From Zoroaster sp. YZ-2022 (taxonomy: Eukaryota > Echinodermata > Asteroidea > Forcipulatida > Zoroasteridae), in contig CM055819.1 of NCBI GenBank assembly GCA_029582265.1, positions 10,403,087 to 10,467,086 of the forward strand: a DNA stretch of 64,000 bases. The letters are read 5' to 3'. The stretch's first letter is position 1; each line of letters begins with the position of its first letter. Shown piece after piece: positions 1 through 10,000 of the stretch. The notes under the pieces are model-generated. The model had not been told where the DNA came from. It did no database searches and worked only from the letters and a program-made list of their open reading frames with translations. A program made the translations under genes and the position numbers.

Positions 1-148
1 TTTATTTCCAGTGTGTTTTTAAAAAATAATTTATTGTTGATTGTTTTTTCCCCGGGTGACATAGGCTTTATTTGTGATAATTAGTAATCTGTCTGAAGAA
101 TTCAGGGCTGCCGCTGCACCCACTGACAGCTTATAGTAGGTTGTAGCA
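1..148. other. NudE-gene intron flank left of the transposon
   Basis: I see no gene and no repeat partner elsewhere in the window. It is inferred to be intron of the NudE gene, because the next exon to the right (4004) starts in the middle of the coding sequence. Confidence 0.4.
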
Positions 149-433
149 CCTGACCCCAAAAAAATTGCAAGCAAACGTTTTATGGTGTTTTCCTGTAGTA
201 TTGGGTCTTGTGAACAACATATCAAAAGTTTAGGAAAATTTAAGTCACAGAAAGGGTCAAAATGTGACGTCATAAACAAGATGGCCGCCAAATCATAATA
301 TTGGCTATATCTCGCTTCATATTTGACATAGGGTGACAATATTGGTGTCTAGCTATAGGTTTTAGGGGTCAAGGAATCCATTAAGTCTATTCATGAGGTT
401 GTGGGGGAATTGCATCATGGGAAATCCAAGATG
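149..433 (+). repeat. left terminal inverted repeat of the FEN-like transposon
   Basis: Its reverse complement matches 3258-3544 with few differences. Shared blocks include TTGCAAGCAAACGTTTTATG, TGACGTCATAAACAAGATGG and GGGGGAATTGCATCATGGG. Homology stops sharply on the inner side after AAATCCAAGATG (433) and weakens outward of about 160. Confidence 0.85.
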
Positions 434-564
434 ACAGCCATGATGTGCCACAAGTTAGGCATATTAAACGACAATAACATTCATGGTGTCTATCCAAAGG
501 TTTTATTTATATGTCACTGTAGAAATAACCTGTCAGTTCGGCTTTCACGCATACTACATGTATC

Positions 565-3075
565 TCATTGCTCTTCGTCATCGTCTTCATCTAGTATTGG
601 CTCCAGTGTCATGTTGTCACAGTTCCCTTCTTGACAAGGTCCGCATGCACTTGTACAATCAAGCCCATGCTTTTTACAGGTACATCTTAGCGTGTTACAA
701 CCAGCGGAACAGTTGCAGTGGATCATTTTGAGGAGAACCTCAGGAGCAGGGTCCTTATCCATCATGATCGGAATGAGTCTGTCCCCTTGAACTTTAAATC
801 CCCAGTCGTTAGGGACCATGTCCTCACTTATGCCCATCCAGACCATAACTTGGTAATGCGTCCTCAGCGAGTGAAATTTAGTGGCAGAAGCAGTTGGCGG
901 AAGTCGGTCAGGTGTGACGAATGTCTTGGCTCTTGAAACTTTCTTACAGAGCAAATTATACCTAAGGGTTGCGAGAGATTCGTTTTGATTCCCATTAAAC
1001 AATGAAACCATTGCCTTACAGCCAGCACTTTCAACGGTATCTTGATCTTTGTCGGGTGAACAAAAAATCTTTGAACATGTACGAAACACGGATTCCCCCT
1101 TGAGAATTTTTTGGAAAACGGATTTTTTGCCAAACCCAAAGATTCTAGAAGTCGTATCGCAACCTGTGAACGTGTGAACAAACAGCAGATCAGTACATAT
1201 GTATTCACCTAATATCTGTTTCAGAACATTGATGTTGTACACATATTGTTTTGTTTTATCCCCGGTTTTATCTGAACGGAAGTAGAGCTCATGGCTGTCC
1301 TTAAGAGTCGCATGATACAGAAGGAGAATCAACAAGTCAGTATCTTCACCAATGAGCGTTGTAGACTTGTACCCAGACATCGAAACTGCGGCTTTTACTA
1401 TGTCCACGTCTGCATCTCCCTCAGCTTGGATGACATGGCAGCCTTTCTGCTGCAAGCATTTTGCGATCAGATCAATCATAGCCTGTTTGTTTTCCACATT
1501 CGAGAGAAAATCCTCCTTTTCCCCGACGAACTTAGTAGCATCCGATATATTGACCTTGTTAGCAGTCTTATTAGCACCTCGTCGTTGATGTGTATTGTCC
1601 TTAATGCCTGGCCCTCCACTGTACCCATCAAATACTACTGTGGCATGTCCGTATAAACCCAAAGTGAACTTTGCATATGCGTCAGCGATTGAGCTGTATG
1701 TAGATCCTTCGGTCCATTTCAGTCTATGCAAAAGTGAACCCCCGTCTAAAACGTAGTGATCAGTAACTGGGATCGTCTCGAGCACAGCATCATCAGATGT
1801 GGGAGTGACATGGTTTCTTATAGCTTCCACCAGTTGTGCCTTGTCTGGTTTGCGCAAACGGTCCTTTGCTTCAAATAACGATGGAGGATAAGGACTGAGT
1901 TCATAGTCCATCACCTCACTTAAATTAAGATCTCCAGACTGTGATACCACCAAGAACCTCTGAAACAACAGAGCTGGATCTATGGTTCTGTCCTCAGTAA
2001 TTTTGATGACTCGGGCAGTAGCTAATGTCTTCACTCTAGTATTTCTCTTGTGCGAATACGAAAAGATAGACTGTCCTTCCATTGTTTTCACTGTGCTGTT
2101 GCCAACCGTGAAAAGATCATCCACATTCACATCGTCATTAGCATTTATTCCAGTTATGATGTTGCGCAAGGCAGCATCTCCTGTAAACGGAGAAAAGTCT
2201 GCAAGTTTTTCTATAAGCTTTTCTCTGTCTGCTTTATCTCTATTCATCTTTGCAGACATAGCCTCTTTGTGCTGTTCACTTGTTGTGTATACCATCTTGC
2301 TGAACTCTTGCATGGCATAGTTGTAGGCTGAGGTTACAGGGCGAGACATGGCCCAAAGTGTTCTTTGGTGTTCATTAAAGCCACTTCCTCTTGTTAGCCC
2401 GCCTGTGCTTTTAAGGGAACGCATGAGCGTCTGCTCGATGACAAGATCAGAGCTTAGGCCAGCCCAGTATTGGTTGCTGCGGCGTATGACATGGAAACCA
2501 TTCATGAATTTCTGATAAACAGAAGGGTTTTCACTTTCTAAGCTGTTCATCTTCTGAAGATACAGATAACCCGACTTGAGATAGTTAGGGTGTCCAGCAG
2601 CTGCAAATATTGGTAAACAGTCAGATATGGCATGGAGGTGCATCTCCCATGATCCGGTGCGATCGGCCTTGATGAGTTCGCGGGCAACTCCCAACATTTG
2701 CTGATAATTTAACCACAGTTTGCTTGTCTTTGAATGACTGGATAGTTCACATTCGTTCGATTTGAGCCGATCAGCGATTGTTCCAAAGCAATCCGACTTC
2801 AGCAAAGAATCCATGTCTCTTTCACCAGTTTCCGTAAGAGCGTACAACGTTTCAAGCTCTATCAAGACGTTTTCAAAACCAGGCTCATCCTCGATGATTT
2901 TAGCTACTATCCGATGCGTAAGGCATTGATCTACAAGAAGATGTCCGCGAAATGCACGTTGTACAGATTTACCACTCATCATATGCACAACTGCGTTCTC
3001 ACCATATATTGTTTCTAGGATCTGTCTCAGTCCACTCCCATCCATTACTGTTCCTATGGCCCCCAAAAGATTCAT
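565..3075 (-). CDS. FEN1/XPG-like (PIN-superfamily) nuclease with C-terminal CXC motif, transposon-encoded
   Basis: An intact 836-aa frame from the first in-frame ATG (3075) to the stop at 565. Residues 1-430 look mostly helical, with a block WEMHLHAISDCLPIFAAAGH and then RRSNQYWAGLSSDLVIEQ, which I recall from many uncharacterised invertebrate proteins. Residues 440-645 carry FEN/XPG-like motifs in the family order: LDGGSLL (D444), VFDGY with a downstream QRR (D483), AEGDADVD (E552, D554, D556), GEDTDLLIL (D578, D580) and FTGCDTT (D640). These correspond to FEN1 D34, D86, E158/E160, D179/D181 and D233, with similar spacing. Residues 787-819 hold nine cysteines in a CXC (tesmin/TSO1-like) pattern, followed by an acidic tail. 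Upstream of the ATG the frame stays open for a dozen codons to a TAG; a TTTCAG acceptor-like site lies there, so an extra 5' exon is possible. It could be the element's transposase or an accessory nuclease. The nuclease call is firm; the transposition role is inference. Confidence 0.8.
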   Translation of the reverse strand: MNLLGAIGTVMDGSGLRQILETIYGENAVVHMMSGKSVQRAFRGHLLVDQCLTHRIVAKIIEDEPGFENVLIELETLYALTETGERDMDSLLKSDCFGTIADRLKSNECELSSHSKTSKLWLNYQQMLGVARELIKADRTGSWEMHLHAISDCLPIFAAAGHPNYLKSGYLYLQKMNSLESENPSVYQKFMNGFHVIRRSNQYWAGLSSDLVIEQTLMRSLKSTGGLTRGSGFNEHQRTLWAMSRPVTSAYNYAMQEFSKMVYTTSEQHKEAMSAKMNRDKADREKLIEKLADFSPFTGDAALRNIITGINANDDVNVDDLFTVGNSTVKTMEGQSIFSYSHKRNTRVKTLATARVIKITEDRTIDPALLFQRFLVVSQSGDLNLSEVMDYELSPYPPSLFEAKDRLRKPDKAQLVEAIRNHVTPTSDDAVLETIPVTDHYVLDGGSLLHRLKWTEGSTYSSIADAYAKFTLGLYGHATVVFDGYSGGPGIKDNTHQRRGANKTANKVNISDATKFVGEKEDFLSNVENKQAMIDLIAKCLQQKGCHVIQAEGDADVDIVKAAVSMSGYKSTTLIGEDTDLLILLLYHATLKDSHELYFRSDKTGDKTKQYVYNINVLKQILGEYICTDLLFVHTFTGCDTTSRIFGFGKKSVFQKILKGESVFRTCSKIFCSPDKDQDTVESAGCKAMVSLFNGNQNESLATLRYNLLCKKVSRAKTFVTPDRLPPTASATKFHSLRTHYQVMVWMGISEDMVPNDWGFKVQGDRLIPIMMDKDPAPEVLLKMIHCNCSAGCNTLRCTCKKHGLDCTSACGPCQEGNCDNMTLEPILDEDDDEEQ

Positions 3076-3257
3076 GAAGGTGTGAAAACTGCCCAGTAAC
3101 AACACAACATCTGAAAGCTAAATTCATGCTATATCTAATTCCGTTCGCCCCAAGCCCGGTCGACCTTTACTATTTACGTTCCCGTGGCCCTTGTTATCCT
3201 ATGTTAAATATGAACCGAGTTATGGCCAATAACATAATTTGGGGCCGTCGTGGCGGC

Positions 3258-3544
3258 CATCTTGGATTTCCCATGATGCAATTCCCCCACAACCTCATGA
3301 ATAGACTTAATGGATTCCTTGACCCCTAAAACCTATAGCTAGACACCAATATTGTCACCCTATGTCAAATATGAAGCGAGATATAGCCAATATTATGATT
3401 TGGCGGCCATCTTGTTTATGACGTCACATTTTGACCCTTTCTGTGACCTAAATTTTCCTAAACTTTTGATATGTTGTTCACAAGACCCAATACTATAGGA
3501 AAACACCATAAAACGTTTGCTTGCAATTTATTTGGAGTTAGGCC
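3258..3544 (-). repeat. right terminal inverted repeat of the FEN-like transposon
   Basis: Inverted copy of 149-433. The inner edge is at CATCTTGGATTT (3258). The outer edge is around TTTGGAGTTAGGCC (3544), where similarity to the left end drops. Between this repeat and the coding start are about 180 bp with no recognisable gene. Confidence 0.85.
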
Positions 3545-4003
3545 ATATTTTTCATAAATTGACTCTACTATTAGGTGAAAATGTTCACCTAACTGCTAAT
3601 TTTGAAAACATTTATACAGTTTATATATTGTTTATTTAAAAAAAGTAGTTTTAGAAACTTTTTGGAACTTGATGCAAATTGGAAAAAGAAAACTTGACAG
3701 GCCTCTGAGGATTATTGATAGATGATCTTAAGGGTGTAGTTTATTAATTATTTACTAAAACTAAAACTTCAAAGCTGAGATAATATCATTTGAAATGTAC
3801 GTGTGTTACTGTTAGTACATGCTTAGTCTCTTAATGACAAGTAGAGTATTCTGGTCAGTACATATAGAAGACTCAATAGTGAATGCTTACCAGCTATATA
3901 ATACATGTCCCAGTAACAACTGCTGCTAGCCTAAAGGCTACCCTCAGGGAGTGGATATGCTGAAAATACAATTTGATACATGTTTTTTCTTTCTTTTCTG
4001 CAG

Positions 4004-4094
4004 GCCATTGAGAGGAATGCTTTTCTTGAGAATGAACTTGATGAGAAAGAAACATTAGAGGTGACAGTTCAGAGAATGAAGGATGAAGCAAGAG
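4004..4094 (+). CDS. NDE1: NDE1 exon a (LIS1-binding coiled coil)
   Basis: Follows a strong polypyrimidine tract and CAG acceptor. It encodes [16 protein letters not shown] and then an RMKDEAR segment, and ends with a split codon (G) before GTAATC. Nearly every residue fits the NudE coiled coil. Confidence 0.92.
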
Positions 4095-7000
4095 GTAATC
4101 AATCATACAGTGCTTGCATATCAGGTCAAGTTAATGATACAGTGCTTGCATACCAGGTCAAGTTAATGATACACCCTTTTTAATGAAATTTATATTTATA
4201 TGATATTAACCCGAACCACCTAGGTATTCTAGCTAGGAACCTTCCTGGATCAGCCTAAATCCATCAGTGCACTTTTGGAAACATGCACCATGCATTTTTA
4301 TTAATCTTTCACATTCAGCACCAGGTGGTAATTTTGCCCCATTTGAAACGGTGAAAGTACCAGTTTCCAACAGTGCTGAATTTTTCTGAAAAAGTGCCCC
4401 TTTTTGCAGGATTTTGCAGGATTTGGAGTGGTTAGGGTTAATACATGATTAAAGCCAGGAAGCAAGGTAAGGTTGTGCTTATGGTATGGGGCTTTGCAGA
4501 AAGTATTTACTGATGTGGTTAGTTCCTATACATACATGTAGGCTCACTAATCATCATCATCAGTCAGTTGATTTACAGGCTGCAAAACACGTACACCCAC
4601 AAGTGACGTATTTTGGCATTACAACAATCCATTTAGCTTTTTATTTACTTGATAACATTTTAAGTCTTGATTAAGTTTTGTTTTTCTTTAAATATGGGAT
4701 AATCACGTGTTACAAAATATTTTGTATAGCTTTTTAAAACAAACCAAGATGTATATTCATAATTTTTAATGAGTATACATGTATGGAGGGAAGGTGGATT
4801 CAGAAAGATCTCATGGGATGTGACTTGCCACTTGCAGCATGCAGTGGCACTTACAGTTACCATTCTGAAAAATGGTGGAGTGTTTAATTATTGACAATAA
4901 ACAACATGTTTACACTGTAAAAAAAAAGCCCATTAACAGTTTAACTCGATATTAGAGGAACAAGACAACATATACCATAAAGATGTATCATAGTTATGAC
5001 CTAAGACAGATGAACATACAAAACCAATGTACATTGTGTACATATAACCTTGTTGGACTCAGTTGTTTTAATGTATGCATATTGATGTGCTGTTTCACAT
5101 ATTCAACCTTGTTACATTGATATGTTCCACAACAGGTTTGCTTACAACATACTTTAGTTTGGTATAATATTCAGTATTTGTCTATTTGTGTTTTTTACAT
5201 AGTGCCTTCAGGCTACATACAGGTACATTGTGTATAGTCCTAAAAATGAACATATTCATTTGAACATGATTGAAAAGCCAATGAGAAAAATATAAATGAG
5301 CTACTATGCAAATATATCCATCCATGATGTGATTGGACCTCACCACATGTACCCTTTATGTTTGCACATATGTATGTATATGTACGTTATGAAGTGTATT
5401 GCACATACATGGAGAATTCCCTTTCAAGATTTTACATAGTCAATATAGTTCCTTTTTTTGAGAGAGAGAATACATGTATCTTTGACTTCACGTTGCTAGC
5501 GTATTAGAAAATAATGAAATTATGGCCCAGTGAAATAATATTTGTAAATATTAAATAAAAAGAACTAGGATTCAAATGAGGTGAATGGTGGCCTTCCGAG
5601 GGTCAGCTAGCTGAGAACAGTGATGATGGTGGCATCAGGTGGCGTTAGATTGTTAGCAATTTTATGCACCACTTGTGAAGCCAAACGGGCATACTGTTTC
5701 TGCCTTGTTTTAGCTCATTTGATTGGCATTTATATGCTCTTAAAGAAAATTGATGGAAAAAAATTACCTTAAATGTTAAACTTATATAATTGCTGGCAGT
5801 AATGGAACTAAATACCTGGCCACTTACACAGTGCAGGTACCCCCATTTAACCGGGTACCTGGCACAGCCCTACGTGTATATACAATAATCTATAGTGTGT
5901 TTTATTTTACTCATTTATTTATATGTTATTACATTTCCTTTACAATAGATATGGCACATGAGTTGCAAGTGAAAGGGAAGAAGATGGCTATAAAGGAAGC
6001 ACAAGACTTGCCAGACAATAGAATGGATATTACCCCTCAGAAATATAGTGAGACAAGGCTTCCTGATACAGACAACAAAATCTTACATGAAGCAGAAACC
6101 AATACCACACCAGGCTTGAGTAAAGGTTTGTTGGCTTGTATCTTTGTGGGGGAGGGCATGGGTAGGCCTTTGTATACTGTCATTTTCCCTTTAAGAGGGA
6201 ATTAAAAGAGTGTAAATTTTGACATTTTGCTTTTTGTATTAAAAAATAAGTTGTTAGGGGATTCAAGAAGGGTTGTGGAGATATTTATCAGACCCACAAT
6301 GCTTTTAATTCAAAAGTATTTGTGTCAGTGGGTTTCTTGATAAAACTTGTATGTGTGTGAGTGGATTCATAAGAGAATGAGGTTGAGAATGACTGTTGGA
6401 GACTAAATTATTTACCCAATGCTGCTACTTAAATCTTTTCTGTGCATGCACTTGAAAAAGACTACATGGTGAGGATTGTGACCAAATTGAGCATACACAC
6501 AGCACGATCATACTTATAATGATAGGTACAGTTTGTGTGTGTGTTGTGTGGGCGGAATGCTGGGTTTGAGCAACAGCAGGAATTTTATTGTCTAGTTCCT
6601 GTGGACACAAGCCATGGTGCACGCATTGTGCTGGTCTGAGGAACAGACTAAAAGAAATTTTCCATCAAATTTGCACCTTGTGACACACAGCACAATTCAT
6701 GTACTGTACATAACTTTCAACATGTCTCACAAGACAATTTTGCTGCGGAGAGACTTGTCAGTTCGAAAGCTTGACATTTGGTGGAATATGTTGCAAGAAT
6801 GTTACTCTGGATGGACATCAGATAGAGTTGCATCAGTGCTTTGAAAAACTAGCGACTGCTGGAAAGTGTTCTGTACTTAATATTGCGATGACTGTCAACT
6901 ATGCAGCAGTTATATAAGGTCAGGGGAAGGGATCCTTTTCATGCATTTATCAAACTTTTAGATTATTTAGAAGAAAAAAAGTATAAAACAAAGTTAATAG

Positions 7001-10000
7001 TAACGTTGAATCTTCCAAATTACAAATGAGTAGCAAATCAATTAGGCCTATGCTGACAACTTGAAAAAGAATACTTTTTTAAATTGTTTGTATGCATATT
7101 TACCCTGAACAAGGCCTTCAAGGTGTGGAGATACAATACAATAGAATAAAATAAAAAATTAAGAAAGTTTTGAGGAGCTGAAGGTGGGAATTGAGATTCA
7201 AAAGTTACAAAACAAAATCACAAAAATTGATTGTCCACAGAGCATCCGAAATTCAAAATTTTCCCAGTGCTCTTAAGCGGGCCCCAGACCCCACGCTGTA
7301 AGGAGCTTCGCGCTCGCAAGGCTTTGTGTTTGATGCTTCATGCTTGCACTGATCATAGGTTTTTCTCTCACAGACCAATCACATCCCTGTATTAAAGTGT
7401 ACATGCTTGAGATTCTGTGTAATACAATGTAATTTGTTTTTGAACATCAGTGTGATTTGCTTTTAAATATCATAAATCTTTGTTTTACTTTATTAATTTG
7501 TGTATTTTCTTGTGATATTAGCTGAAGCAGTTGGAAGTTCAGGTAATACACCTCTTACTCCTACAGCCCGAATTTCAGCTCTTAACATTGTAGGAGACCT
7601 TCTCAGAAAAGTTGGGGTAAGTTTGCATGTAAGATCCTTGTCGATAACTAAGCAAATACACTAATAGTGTAGATCATGTGTGTATATCCCAGGGATATAT
7701 ACCCCCACTTTTTGGCCTGGGGGTGGTCCATAGGATCATCCCCAGAATGTTTCATGTGATAACAAAAATAGTAATAAAGTCTTGTGGTTTCTTAGGATTT
7801 TTTACAAATCTCCCTTTGCCTCAACAAATTTTTGAAAGAAGAGAAGTAGCCACCAAGGAAATAAAGAAGTAGCCTGTATTGTGTCCAAACCTCTAGTTTC
7901 TTGTTTGTAAATCCTCCAAAATTAAACATCCAGGAGATTCAGGGGGCTTTGTCCTCCAGACCAAAGGGAGACCCAGGCGTGCTACCCTTTTTTCAGGATT
8001 TTTCACTTTTGTCAAATCACACCCCTGATAATAAAAAGCGAATAATTAGTGAAACACAAGCAAAAATGCGGAGAATTTGGTTTGTTTAACATCACCCCCC
8101 ACTTTTCACACGGATTTACACCACTGGTATAGTTTTAGAAATGTATTCTTTGTTATGATTATGAAGATTCTGATGCTTCTTTGAAAGGAATTCAGTTTGT
8201 GTTTCACATGAAGTCTTTGGTATGAAGACGATAGCACATGTATTTAGGGATGTGTATGTATATAGCAAGTTGACTTGATTGTTCATGTTCACAAAACACT
8301 TATTGTGATTGGTATTGGCAGACTAATGGATATTGAATTATTTCATTGGCCAAAGGCTAGATGTGGATGGAACCTATTGGAGAAAACAATTCTTGTGCTT
8401 GCGCCTTGCCATGCCCCTGCCTTCTAAATAAGGATATTTAGGACATGACTTTGCGAACTAAAATAATAATAATTTGATTCAGTGGTTGTAAAAACAAGCT
8501 GGCCAATTGAAAGCATCAAAACCGCAACCAATGAATCCCATGAAATCAGACTGAGCAGGGATCCTACTGTAGGTTTCAAAGACAACAAATCAAATCGCCT
8601 TTTTATGTCTTTCTTTTGAAACAAATGTCACCTTGTCAGCAAATGTTATACACATGAGAACTCGGTATCCGTGGGTAAATGAATATAAATGTTGATAAGC
8701 TGAGGGTTTATACTTCAATTAACCCTTTGGTGCGTCTGGAAAAATTTTGCACGCCCCCGAGGCATCCCTACTTTTTTTTTTAAGTATGTAGGGAAATCTT
8801 AATAAACCTGGGTCAATGAAGCTATTTCCAATTTTTAAGCCCAACAACTTTCAAAGGGTCTAGGGATGATTTTAGGAAAGAAAAAAAAAGAAGTTACATG
8901 AGGCCCACTGTTTTTTACAGAAGGTCAGTAAAGTCAATATTTTCCACGGTAAATAAAGTTGTTCTTCCACCCCCCCCCCCCCCCCCCCACTGAACAAAAA
9001 ACAGATGTCAACAGACTGCCAAATAGTCTACATGACTTCAAAACAAATCCCAGGCCCTTGTGGTGCCGCCTAGACACAATGATTGATTGATAAGCCGGGG
9101 CAAGATAAGCTATATGCTAAGAATATGTTGTGCACAAAGTGATGGGAGAACACCAAGCAAGGCATATGTAAACAATCATAGCTGGTGAACCAGTTATGCC
9201 AGGCCATTCAACTTTGGCAATTTGTTTCTCGAAGATATGAAGTAGGACTACATGGAAGACTGGCTTTTTTTTTTTTTTCATGAGTGAAGTAATTAAAGAA
9301 AATGCAAATTACCGCAGTTGCAAAAAGCAGGTGTCACTCACCACAGGGTTAAAATATAAATAATAATTGTTTCCCTCCATACAGGCTTTAGAATCCAAGT
9401 TAGCATCATGTAGAAGTTTTGTGAAAGATCAACCGAGGAAAGCCAACAGTCCAGTTGATTCACCAAGGTAATGTAATTTATGTCTTCAAAAAAATTTTGA
9501 ACCCACAAAGTTTCAAAAAAACAGAGTTTGTGTCACAAAGATCGAGTCCAAGTCACGAGTCACTTAAAGAAATCAAAAGAAAAAAGAAAACCACACAATA
9601 AATATGTCAAGGTTCAAACTTAAGTGAAACAATAGCCAACAAATTGGCTATTATCTCATCAATTGTACTATTTATTTTCTCCAAAATCAACATTATTGAT
9701 TTACTTTTCTTATTTTAATTAACTTCACTTGTGAAATTTAAAAGACTTACGGATTAATATTTTTCAGTTCTCAAACTTGGACACATTGTCCACATAAGAT
9801 GTCATATTAGTAAATAAAAGGGAAGCCAGAACACTGAATTGTACAAAGGTATGTTTATTCCATTTCTCTAGAATGGATGAGCAAACACAATATAAATTGA
9901 GACCAGTGATTGGGACAATGTAATAAGTCTAGTACCCATCACTATCAGGCTTTTATTCCCATGATGTTGTACGCTGAAACTTGGGTACATAATTCTTTGT

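Larger units (their letters stand above)
149..3544 (-). mobile_element. TIR-bounded DNA transposon encoding a FEN/PIN-like nuclease with CXC motif
   Basis: Nearly identical inverted repeats of about 286 bp (149-433 and 3258-3544) enclose a single intact 836-codon frame on the - strand and little else. One long intronless frame between long TIRs is the layout of an autonomous DNA transposon. The element lies 460 bp upstream of an internal NudE exon, so it is intronic and antisense to that gene. The outer ends fade gradually (CACCTGACCCC on the left against GGCCTAACTCC on the right), and no convincing target-site duplication could be fixed. Near-identical TIRs and an open frame suggest a fairly young insertion. 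I recognise no DDE transposase, reverse transcriptase, tyrosine recombinase or Rep/helicase signature. Confidence 0.75.

Noticed and set aside
31..339. 102-codon frame on the - strand across the left TIR
   Set aside because: It runs through both the TIR and non-homologous flank and is absent as a full frame from the right TIR, so it is chance.
7230..7330. GC-rich patch suggesting a CpG island or promoter
   Set aside because: Very short, inside an NDE1 intron, and resembles a dispersed repeat fragment.
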